Source: Massilia sp. WG5 (GTDB taxonomy: Bacteria; Pseudomonadota; Gammaproteobacteria; Burkholderiales; Burkholderiaceae_D). Taken from it: a stretch of DNA of 64,000 nt. A program made the translations under genes and the position numbers. The stretch covers positions 124,001 to 188,000 of the forward strand of contig NZ_CP012640.2 in the NCBI RefSeq assembly GCF_001412595.2, in the 5' to 3' direction. The notes under the pieces were generated by a model. The model did not search any database. It saw only the letters and a program-made list of their open reading frames with translations, and was not told where the DNA came from. Of the stretch, positions 27,306 through 34,341 are shown piece after piece (within the stretch, counting starts at the first letter, position 1; every line of letters begins with the position of its first letter).

Positions 27306-27353
27306 ATACTCCGGTTATGGACTGTTTATACTCCGCTTCCGGACTCGCTGCAA
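27306..27353 (-). promoter_or_regulatory. Promoter and candidate operator of the RES/Xre operon
   Basis: Minus-strand TTGCAG (27348-27353) and TATAAA (27325-27330) are 17 bases apart. Two copies of ATACTCCG (plus-strand 27306-27313 and 27328-27335) lie 22 bases apart, about two helical turns. One overlaps the -10 box and the other the antitoxin ribosome binding site, as expected for autoregulation. The repeats are seen; binding is inferred. Confidence 0.5.
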
Positions 27354-27411
27354 GTATCTTGTGCAAACGGTATTGCCGTGACAAAATTTTAAGCTCAACA
27401 CGGGAGGACGC

Positions 27412-27882
27412 ATGCGTCTGCTGTCGATTGGGGTTTTGTGCATCAGTATGTTCATGCTGGCCTTCGCCAGCGCGGCGCGGCCCACGAATGCCGAGCTGAA
27501 GAAGCAGGTGGCCGCGGTCGAGCGCGCCTTTGCGGCGACCATGAAGGCGCGCGACCATGCCGCCTTCACCGGCTTCCTGTCCGATGAGGCGGTGTTCTTT
27601 TCCGGCCCCGGCAGCGTCCTGCGCGGACGCGAGGCGGTGGCGGATGCGTGGCGTAAATACTACGACGGCGCGCAGGCCCCATTCTCGTGGGAGCCGGAAG
27701 AGGTCGAGGTCGTCGAGTCCGGCACCCTGGCCTACAGCGGCGGCCCGGTCTACGACGCCGCCGGCCGCCGCATCGGCCGTTTCAATTCGATCTGGCGCCT
27801 GGAAGCGCCGGGCAGGTGGCGTATCGTCTTCGACCGCGGCGAGCAGCCCTGCAATTGCAAGCCCAACATCGACACACCCTGA
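27412..27882 (+). CDS. Secreted SnoaL/DUF4440-like protein
   Basis: A 156-residue protein with a signal peptide (about 1-22, ending ASA) and a cone-shaped NTF2-like fold of the SnoaL/DUF4440 type: VERAFAATMKARDHAAFTGFLSDEAVFF, then GREAVADAWRKYY, and a C-terminal WRIVFDRG strand. Two Cys near the C-terminus (CNC) could form a disulfide or bind metal. Many such proteins are non-enzymatic or act on small ligands, so no reaction is assigned. GGGAGGA precedes the ATG. Confidence 0.75.
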   Translation: MRLLSIGVLCISMFMLAFASAARPTNAELKKQVAAVERAFAATMKARDHAAFTGFLSDEAVFFSGPGSVLRGREAVADAWRKYYDGAQAPFSWEPEEVEVVESGTLAYSGGPVYDAAGRRIGRFNSIWRLEAPGRWRIVFDRGEQPCNCKPNIDTP

Positions 27883-27890
27883 CCCAAACA

Positions 27891-27964
27891 AAACCGGGGT
27901 CAGACTCCGGTTTTTGGCAAAAAACTTTGGGAAATTGCCAGAATCGGGAGTCTGACCCCGGTTT
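27891..27964. repeat. Inverted-repeat element (18-bp arms)
   Basis: The arms 27891-27908 and 27947-27964 are perfect inverted copies; each contains the block GGGGTCAGACTCC or its complement. The 38-base middle holds a nested 6-base inverted pair (TGGCAA/TTGCCA) and A/T-rich sequence. It lies between two convergent genes, where it could act as a bidirectional terminator. I infer it belongs to a dispersed REP-like family. Confidence 0.75.
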
Positions 27965-27981
27965 GATGGTGCGTAAGCCTG

Positions 27982-28380
27982 TTAATCGTTGACCTTGCCC
28001 CGCAGCGCCTTGATCTGCCCGCTGCGGCTCTTGGCGTCCAGGCGTCGCCGCTGCGAGCCGCGGGTCGGTCTGGTCGGCCGGCGCACCAGCGGCACCACGG
28101 CCGCCTTGTCGATCAGTTCCTGCAGACGCCGCAGCGCGTCTTCCTTGTTGGCTTCCAGGCTGCGCGACTGCTGGGCCTTCAGCACGATCACGCCATCCTC
28201 GGTGATGCGGCTGTCGCGCATGGCCAGCAGGCGCTCCTTGATCGCGGCCGGCAGCGAGGAGGCCGCGATGTCGAAGCGCGCGTGCACGGCGCAGGAGACC
28301 TTGTTGACGTTCTGCCCGCCCGGTCCCTGGGCGCGGATCGCGCTGAACTCGACTTCCTGCGGATCGATCATGGCGGGCAT
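27982..28380 (-). CDS. arfB: Alternative ribosome-rescue factor ArfB (peptidyl-tRNA hydrolase)
   Basis: ArfB (YaeJ) enters ribosomes stalled without a stop codon and hydrolyses the peptidyl-tRNA. The 132-residue protein has the catalytic GGQ at 21-23 within GPGGQNVNKV, and a C-terminal basic tail rich in Lys and Arg (RRPTRPTRGSQRRR) that inserts into the mRNA tunnel. It lacks the codon-recognition domain of RF1/RF2. The ATG at 28380 follows the recJ stop by 2 bases; a second ATG at 28371 is possible. Confidence 0.93.
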   Translation of the reverse strand: MPAMIDPQEVEFSAIRAQGPGGQNVNKVSCAVHARFDIAASSLPAAIKERLLAMRDSRITEDGVIVLKAQQSRSLEANKEDALRRLQELIDKAAVVPLVRRPTRPTRGSQRRRLDAKSRSGQIKALRGKVND

Positions 28381-28382
28381 GG

Positions 28383-30080
28383 TCAGGCCGGTTCGGCGTG
28401 TTCGACCAGCAGCTGGACCTTGGTCACGCCGTTGTACTCGTTGGCGTCGAGCCGGAAGGCCACGCGGGCGCGCTCGCCGAGGGCGGCGGTATTGCCGAAC
28501 CAGATGGCGTCGTAGCGCCGGCCGTTCCGCTCCAGCAGCAGCTTCAGGTGCTTTTCCTTCAGGATGCGCTGGCTGACCACACGGAACTCGTCGCAGAACA
28601 CCGGCGGCGCGAAACCCTGGCCCCAGACCTGGCCGTCCAGCAGCTCGATGAACTGCACCGTATAGAAATCGTCTTCCAGCGGACCGTCGGTCTCGACCAC
28701 GCGCTCGAGCTGGGCCTCGCTCAGCCAGGCGCGGCCGACCGCTTCGAAGGCCTCGCGGAAGGTGTCGAAGTGTTCGAGCCGGAGCGACAGGCCGGCCGCC
28801 ATCGCGTGGCCGCCGAACTTGTCGATCAGGCCGGGCACGCGCTTGGACACCAGGTCGAGCGCGTCGCGCAGGTGGAAGCCCGGGATCGAACGCCCCGAAC
28901 CCTTGATCCAGCCCTCGCCGCTCGGGGCGAAGGTGATGGTCGGCCGGTAGAACTTCTCTTTCAGGCGCGAGGCGACGATGCCGATCACGCCCTGGTGCCA
29001 GCCGTCGTCGAACACGGCGATGGTGCTGGCGTCCGCCGGGCTGAAGTCGTCCAGGTGCAGCAGGGCGGTGTCCTGCATCTCGGCTTCGATCTCGCGCCGC
29101 TTCAGGTTGATCTCGTTGAGCTGCTGGGCGATCTCCCAGGCGCGGCCTTCGTCGTCGGTGACCAGGCACTCGATCCCGAGCGACATGTCTTTCAGGCGGC
29201 CGGCGGCGTTCAGGCGCGGGCCCAGCGCGAAGCCGAGGTCGAAGGGCGAGGCGCAGCGCGCTTCGCGGCCCGATACCCGGAACAGCGCGGCGATCCCGGC
29301 ATGCATGCGGCCCGCGCGCATGCGCTTCAGGCCCTGGGCGACGAGGATGCGGTTGTTGGTGTCGAGCTTGACGACGTCGGCCACGGTGCCGAGCGCCACC
29401 AGGTCGAGCAGCGAATCCAGCTTCGGCTGCGAGGCGGCGTCGAACACGCCGCGCTTGCGCAGTTCGGCGCGCAGGGCCAGCAGCACGTAGAATACGACCC
29501 CGACCCCGGCCAGGTGCTTGCTGGGGAAGCCGCATTCGGGCTGGTTCGGGTTCACGATCACGCGCGCGTCCGGCAGGGCGTCGCCCGGCAGGTGGTGGTC
29601 GGTCACCACCACTTCGATGCCGCGCGCGCGGGCCGCCTCGACCCCGTCGATGCTGGCGATGCCGTTGTCGACCGTGATGATGATGTCGGGCGACTTTTCA
29701 CGCGCGGTCAGCTCGACGATTTCCGGGGTCAGGCCGTAGCCGTATTCGAAACGGTTCGGCACGATGTAGTCGACCCGCGCGCCCATCGCGCGCAGGCCGC
29801 GCAGGGCGGTCGCGCAGGCGGTGGCGCCGTCGCAGTCGTAGTCGGCGACGATCGTCATCTTCTTGCCGGCCGCGATCGCGTCGGCCAGGTAGCCTGCCGC
29901 GGCGTCGATCTGCATCAGGGCGGCGGGCGGAAGCAGGGCCTGCAGTTCGCTGGCCAGCTCGCGCGGGTCGGTCAGGCCGCGCGCGGCGTACACGCGGGCC
30001 AGTACCGGGTGGATCCCGCCCTGGGCGAGCTGCTCGGATTGGCGGCCGGGGCAGGGACGGATGGCAATACGGGTTTTCAC
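28383..30080 (-). CDS. recJ: Single-stranded-DNA-specific 5'-3' exonuclease RecJ
   Basis: RecJ digests 5'-ended single strands in recombination and mismatch/base-excision repair. The 565-residue protein shows the DHH-family motifs VADYDCDGATA (about 78), DNGIASIDG, VTDHH (about 160) and a DHHA1 region with a C-terminal OB-like domain. The start is a GTG at 30080; its bases overlap the stop of the upstream gene (GTGA), so translation is probably coupled. No ATG gives a better N-terminus. Confidence 0.95.
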   Translation of the reverse strand: MKTRIAIRPCPGRQSEQLAQGGIHPVLARVYAARGLTDPRELASELQALLPPAALMQIDAAAGYLADAIAAGKKMTIVADYDCDGATACATALRGLRAMGARVDYIVPNRFEYGYGLTPEIVELTAREKSPDIIITVDNGIASIDGVEAARARGIEVVVTDHHLPGDALPDARVIVNPNQPECGFPSKHLAGVGVVFYVLLALRAELRKRGVFDAASQPKLDSLLDLVALGTVADVVKLDTNNRILVAQGLKRMRAGRMHAGIAALFRVSGREARCASPFDLGFALGPRLNAAGRLKDMSLGIECLVTDDEGRAWEIAQQLNEINLKRREIEAEMQDTALLHLDDFSPADASTIAVFDDGWHQGVIGIVASRLKEKFYRPTITFAPSGEGWIKGSGRSIPGFHLRDALDLVSKRVPGLIDKFGGHAMAAGLSLRLEHFDTFREAFEAVGRAWLSEAQLERVVETDGPLEDDFYTVQFIELLDGQVWGQGFAPPVFCDEFRVVSQRILKEKHLKLLLERNGRRYDAIWFGNTAALGERARVAFRLDANEYNGVTKVQLLVEHAEPA

Positions 30081-31153
30081 TTCAATGCTTCCAAAGTCGG
30101 ACGGCGCCAGAACTTGCGCTGGGCCATCGGGGTCGTCGTGGTGTCGAGATGGGCGTCGCGGTGGCTCAGCACCAGGCGCAGCGACTTGATGCGGCCCGCC
30201 TTCAGGGCCGCGAGCAGGGGCGCGAACAGGACCTGCTCGAGGGCGTGCATTTCCTGCAGCCAGGCGTGCCAGTCTGCCGCGAGGGCGGCGGCAGTCACAT
30301 TCCCGCAGACCAGCAGGCGGCCGTTCGCCGCGGCGCCGGCCGCAAGCAGCTTGTCGGCGATGCCGGACAGGCCGTCGAGGCGCTGGTCGGCCAGCGCCGT
30401 CAGCCAGCCCGGCGTGGCGTAGGTGCTGAGCGCCGGCGCCGGCCCCAGCTTGCCGGCGGCGCGCGCCACCAGCTTCTGCGCATGCTCGGCGGCGACGCTG
30501 GCGGCGCCCCATGGCCAGATCGCGTTGACCGGCGCCTGGCCGCGGCTTTCGCGCGCGGCGTTCACCGGATGGGTGTACCAGCTCACCTGGACCTCGTTCT
30601 GCAGCTTGCGGAAGGCGCGCGCCTGGGGGCCGGTCGGGACCCAGTCGGTCAGGTTCATGCCGATCGCGGCATCGGGGCTGGCGGTGTGGATGCCGTCCCA
30701 GTCGTCGGCGCGCAGGAACCAGGTGTCCGGGGCGCCGTACAGCAGCGCATGGCCGGCCTCCTCGCAGCAGGCGCGGGCGCTGTCGAACAGCTGCCGGCCT
30801 TCGTCCTCGCGCAGGTCGAGCTGGCGCGGGTCGCCCATCATCAGGTGGCTGTGGGCGATCTGGATGTGCGCCGGGTTGACGACGAACCAGGTGCCGTCGC
30901 CGGGATCGAGGCCGTAGCCGCGCATGCAGCTGGCGGCCAGGCCGGGCGCCACGCCGTTCGCCAGCCCGAGCGTGCGGGCGATCCACAGCTCGTGCGGCAG
31001 CACGCGCGCGGTCGGCGCCAGCGGATGCCGCGCCGCGCTCGATGTCCGCGACAACAGCGCCGCCAGCGCCGGCGCCTCGAGGGCGCGGATCAGGTCGGAG
31101 GCGAATTCGGGAGCGGGAAGGGCGAACGGCAGGACGAGCGAAATATGGGCCAT
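30077..31153 (-). CDS. Conserved hypothetical protein upstream of recJ (phosphoglycerate-mutase-like annotation in relatives)
   Basis: A 358-residue cytosolic protein. Residues about 5-350 match a conserved proteobacterial family often found just upstream of recJ; some members are annotated as cofactor-independent phosphoglycerate mutase-like, but I see no convincing catalytic motif to support that. I chose the ATG at 31153, where typical sequence (MAHISLVLPF) begins. No Shine-Dalgarno precedes it and a TACAAT box sits 6 bases upstream, hinting at a leaderless transcript. It overlaps recJ by 4 bases. Confidence 0.6.
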   Translation of the reverse strand: MAHISLVLPFALPAPEFASDLIRALEAPALAALLSRTSSAARHPLAPTARVLPHELWIARTLGLANGVAPGLAASCMRGYGLDPGDGTWFVVNPAHIQIAHSHLMMGDPRQLDLREDEGRQLFDSARACCEEAGHALLYGAPDTWFLRADDWDGIHTASPDAAIGMNLTDWVPTGPQARAFRKLQNEVQVSWYTHPVNAARESRGQAPVNAIWPWGAASVAAEHAQKLVARAAGKLGPAPALSTYATPGWLTALADQRLDGLSGIADKLLAAGAAANGRLLVCGNVTAAALAADWHAWLQEMHALEQVLFAPLLAALKAGRIKSLRLVLSHRDAHLDTTTTPMAQRKFWRRPTLEALK

Positions 31154-31159
31154 GCCCGT

Positions 31160-31165
31160 ATTGTA
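31160..31165 (-). promoter_or_regulatory. Candidate leaderless promoter (-10) of the gene upstream of recJ
   Basis: TACAAT on the minus strand lies 6 bases before the ATG at 31153, so transcription would begin at or next to the start codon. The -35 region (TTCTCC, 18 bases away) is poor. Confidence 0.35.
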
Positions 31166-31295
31166 GGCCAAATGGCGGCTCCAGGAGAACCGCTGCTTCC
31201 GCACTGGCAATTTGAATGTCAATCGTGACAACCCCTCACATTGATGAGCGTTGTATGGCACACTGCGGGCCTAAGCAGCATTTACCCCGGAGCCC

Positions 31296-32561
31296 ATGAG
31301 CATCATCCACAAATTGCCGTACGAATGGCTGGTCGGCCTGCGCTACACGCGTGCCGGCAAGCGCAGCAGCCGCAACAGTTTTATCTCCTTCATCTCGCTG
31401 ATTTCGCTGTCCGGTATCGCGCTCGGGGTGGCGGCGCTGATCGTCGTGCTGTCTGTCATGAACGGCTTCCAGAAGGAGGTGACGGACCGGATGCTGTCGG
31501 TGCTGGCCCACGTCGAGGTGTTCGACGCCAGCGGCTCGATGCCGAACTGGCGCCAGGCCGAGCAGGAAGCCTTCCGCAACCCGGCCGTGCGCGGCGCCGC
31601 GCCCTTCGTCGAGACCCAGGGCCTGCTGGTGCGCGACGACGTCATGAAGCCCGCGGTCATCCGCGGCATCCTGCCGGAGGAAGAACACAAGGTCTCGGAC
31701 GTCGGCCGCCAGGTGCGCCAGGGCAGCCTGCAGAACCTGCGCCCGGGCGAGTTCAACATCGTGCTCGGCTACGTGCTGGCGCGCTCGCTCGGGGTCGGCA
31801 TCGGCGACAAGGTCACCATGATGCTGGCCCAGGCCCAGACCACCCCGGCCGGCATGGTGCCGCGCACCCGCAGCTTCAACGTGGTCGGCATCTTCGAGGC
31901 CGGCCATTACGAATTCGATTCGAGCATGGCCTTCGTCCACCTGCAGGACGCCGAGCGCATGGAGCGCCTCGACGCGCCAGGCGGACTGCGGCTGCGCATC
32001 GCCGACATGCACCAGGCGCCGCTGGTGGCGGCCGAGCTGAAGAAATCGATGTCGGGCGACCTGGTGGTGCGCGACTGGTCCAAGCTGAACGCCAACTGGT
32101 TTGCCGCCGTCCAGACCGAAAAGCGGATGATGTTCATCATCCTGACCCTGATCATCGCCGTGGCCGCGTTCAACCTGGTGTCGTCGCTGGTGATGACGGT
32201 GACCGACAAGCAGCCCGACATCGCGATCCTGCGCACCCTGGGGTCCTCGCCGCGCTCGATCATGAAGATCTTCATGATCCAGGGCGCCGTGGTAGGCATC
32301 CTCGGCACGCTGGCGGGCGTCGGCCTGGGCGTGCTGGTGGCCCTGAACATCGACGTGATCGTGCCTTTCATCGAGCACCTGTTCGGGATCCAGTTCCTGT
32401 CGAAGGATATTTACCTGATCAGCGAAATCCCGTCGGATATGCGCTGGCCGGACGTTTTCAAGATCGGCGGCGTGTCCGTGCTGCTGGCATTTGCGGCGAC
32501 GCTCTACCCGAGCTGGTCGGCCTCGCGCGTGAAACCCGCGGAAGCCCTCCGGTATGAATGA
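31296..32561 (+). CDS. lolC: Lipoprotein-releasing ABC transporter permease LolC/LolE
   Basis: The permease of the Lol system, which extracts outer-membrane lipoproteins from the inner membrane to LolA. The 421-residue protein has four membrane segments (about 25-50, 275-300, 320-350, 380-400), a large periplasmic domain between the first two, and the FtsX fold. The N-terminal motif [19 protein letters not shown] is typical. Only one permease is visible before lolD, as in many betaproteobacteria with a fused LolF-type subunit. It overlaps lolD by 8 bases. Confidence 0.92.
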   Translation: MSIIHKLPYEWLVGLRYTRAGKRSSRNSFISFISLISLSGIALGVAALIVVLSVMNGFQKEVTDRMLSVLAHVEVFDASGSMPNWRQAEQEAFRNPAVRGAAPFVETQGLLVRDDVMKPAVIRGILPEEEHKVSDVGRQVRQGSLQNLRPGEFNIVLGYVLARSLGVGIGDKVTMMLAQAQTTPAGMVPRTRSFNVVGIFEAGHYEFDSSMAFVHLQDAERMERLDAPGGLRLRIADMHQAPLVAAELKKSMSGDLVVRDWSKLNANWFAAVQTEKRMMFIILTLIIAVAAFNLVSSLVMTVTDKQPDIAILRTLGSSPRSIMKIFMIQGAVVGILGTLAGVGLGVLVALNIDVIVPFIEHLFGIQFLSKDIYLISEIPSDMRWPDVFKIGGVSVLLAFAATLYPSWSASRVKPAEALRYE

Positions 32562-33282
32562 CATGCAGACTACCATGACGAATACCATGAACACGACGGC
32601 GCTGGCGCCGGTCCTGTCCTGCCGCGGCGTCGGCAAGACCTTCCGCGAAGGCGACTACGCGGTGCAGGTGCTGGACAATATCGATTTTTCCATCAGCCGC
32701 GGCGAACGCGTGGCCATCGTCGGCGCTTCCGGTTCCGGCAAGTCGACCCTGCTGCACATCCTCGGCGGCCTCGACACCCCGAGCGGCGGCGCCGTGGTCC
32801 TGCAGGGCGAGGATTTCGCCGCGCTGTCGGAAAGCCGGCGCGGCGAGCTGCGCAACGCGTCGCTCGGCTTCGTCTACCAGTTCCATCACCTGCTGCCGGA
32901 ATTCTCGGCGCTGGACAACGTCGCCATGCCGCTGATGATCCGGCGCATGAAGCGCGAGGACGCGGTGGCGCGCGCCGAGGCCATGCTGGCGCGCGTCGGC
33001 CTGGCCAAGCGCGCCATCCACCGTCCCGGCGAACTGTCGGGCGGCGAGCGTCAGCGCGTGGCCCTCGCGCGCGCGCTGGTGACGGAGCCGGCCTGCGTGC
33101 TGGCCGACGAACCGACCGGCAACCTCGACCACACCACTGCCGAGACCATCTTCGACCTGATGCTGGAGCTGTCGCGCACCCTCGGTACCGCCTTCGTGAT
33201 CGTCACCCACGATCCGGAACTGGCGCGCCGCTGCGACCGCGTGCTGCGCCTGACCGAGCACGGACTGCAGCCGGAGAACTGA
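32554..33282 (+). CDS. lolD: Lipoprotein-releasing ABC transporter ATPase LolD
   Basis: The cytoplasmic ATPase of the Lol transporter, 242 residues. Walker [13 protein letters not shown], the Q-loop in [11 protein letters not shown], signature [15 protein letters not shown] and Walker [12 protein letters not shown] are all present. It overlaps the permease gene, so the two are co-translated. The ATG at 32554 leaves a 20-residue leader before the conserved core; later ATGs at 32563, 32575 and 32587 are also possible. Confidence 0.95.
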   Translation: MNDMQTTMTNTMNTTALAPVLSCRGVGKTFREGDYAVQVLDNIDFSISRGERVAIVGASGSGKSTLLHILGGLDTPSGGAVVLQGEDFAALSESRRGELRNASLGFVYQFHHLLPEFSALDNVAMPLMIRRMKREDAVARAEAMLARVGLAKRAIHRPGELSGGERQRVALARALVTEPACVLADEPTGNLDHTTAETIFDLMLELSRTLGTAFVIVTHDPELARRCDRVLRLTEHGLQPEN

Positions 33283-33288
33283 AGGGCC

Positions 33289-34098
33289 ATGTGGATCGAC
33301 ACCCACTGCCACCTCGACGCCCACGAATTCGGCGCGCTGCCGGACTCGCTGGCGGTGGCCGCGCGCGCGGGCCAGGGCGGGGTGTCGATGATCGTGATCC
33401 CGGCCGTCGCGAGCGGCAACTTCGGCGTGGTCAGGGAGCTCGCGCACGCGGCGCCGAATGCCTGCTATGCGCTCGGCATCCACCCCATCTACGTGCCCCG
33501 GGCGCAGGAAGCAGACCTGGCGCTGCTGCGCCGCCTGGCCACGGAGGCGATGATCGACCCGCGCTTCGTCGGCATCGGCGAGATCGGGCTGGACTTCTTC
33601 ATCCCGATGCTGTGCGAGCCGGCCATGCGCGACAAGCAGGAGCATTTTCTCCGCGAGCAGCTGCGCATCGCGCGTGACCTCGGGCTGCCGGTGCTGACCC
33701 ACGTGCGCCGCTCGCAGGACCAGGTATTGAAACACGTACGGCAGATCCGGCCGGCGGGCGGCATCGCGCACGCCTTCAACGGCAGCTTCCAGCAGGCCAG
33801 CAACTTCATCGACCTGGGCTTTCGCCTCGGCTTCGGCGGCGCCATGACCTTTACCCGCGCGCTGCAGATCCGGCGCCTGGCGCTGGAGCTGCCGCTCGAC
33901 GCCATCGTGCTGGAAACCGATGCGCCGGACATCGCCCCGAGCTGGCTCCATCCGGGCCGCAACAGCCCCGAAGAGCTGCCGGCGATCGGCCGCATGCTGG
34001 CCGAGCTGCGCGGCATGCCGGAAGAGGCGGTCCGCGCCGCCACCGGACAAAGCGCGTTGGCCGCGATCCCGCGCCTGAAAAACCTGCTCGCATCTTGA
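33289..34098 (+). CDS. TatD-family metal-dependent hydrolase (YjjV-like)
   Basis: A 269-residue TIM-barrel amidohydrolase-fold protein. The metal-binding DTHCHLD (residues about 3-9), GIGEIGLDFF, QLRIARDLGLPVLTHVR and LETDAPD motifs are all in place. TatD proteins are 3'-5' exo/endonucleases; the DFF after GEIGL and the overall match favour the YjjV branch. It starts 7 bases after lolD, and is probably co-transcribed with the Lol genes. Confidence 0.9.
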   Translation: MWIDTHCHLDAHEFGALPDSLAVAARAGQGGVSMIVIPAVASGNFGVVRELAHAAPNACYALGIHPIYVPRAQEADLALLRRLATEAMIDPRFVGIGEIGLDFFIPMLCEPAMRDKQEHFLREQLRIARDLGLPVLTHVRRSQDQVLKHVRQIRPAGGIAHAFNGSFQQASNFIDLGFRLGFGGAMTFTRALQIRRLALELPLDAIVLETDAPDIAPSWLHPGRNSPEELPAIGRMLAELRGMPEEAVRAATGQSALAAIPRLKNLLAS

Positions 34099-34110
34099 AC
34101 CCCGTCTAAT

Positions 34111-34126
34111 GCCGCACGCATGCGGC
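34111..34126 (+). terminator. GC hairpin after the tatD-like gene
   Basis: A 6-bp stem (GCCGCA/TGCGGC) with a CGCA loop, 13 bases after the stop. No T-tract follows, so it is a weak candidate. The remaining 215 bases up to vgrG are GC-rich without a recognisable promoter. Confidence 0.25.
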
Positions 34127-34341
34127 CACCCGGCGCGCATGGTGTCGCCGCGCGCGCCTGGCGGGAGCGCGGGGTGCGCCCCGGGCCCCGATGCGCTCCG
34201 GATCCAGGCGCACGCGACCATTCTCGCCGGCTGAAGTTCCGCCTTGATGCGCCCTAAACCCTATGATTCTCGGCAACGGATTGCCGGACCAGGCGTGGAA
34301 GAATGGGTGCTCCTGCCGCAGTGCGGCATGCCTGAGGAGAC

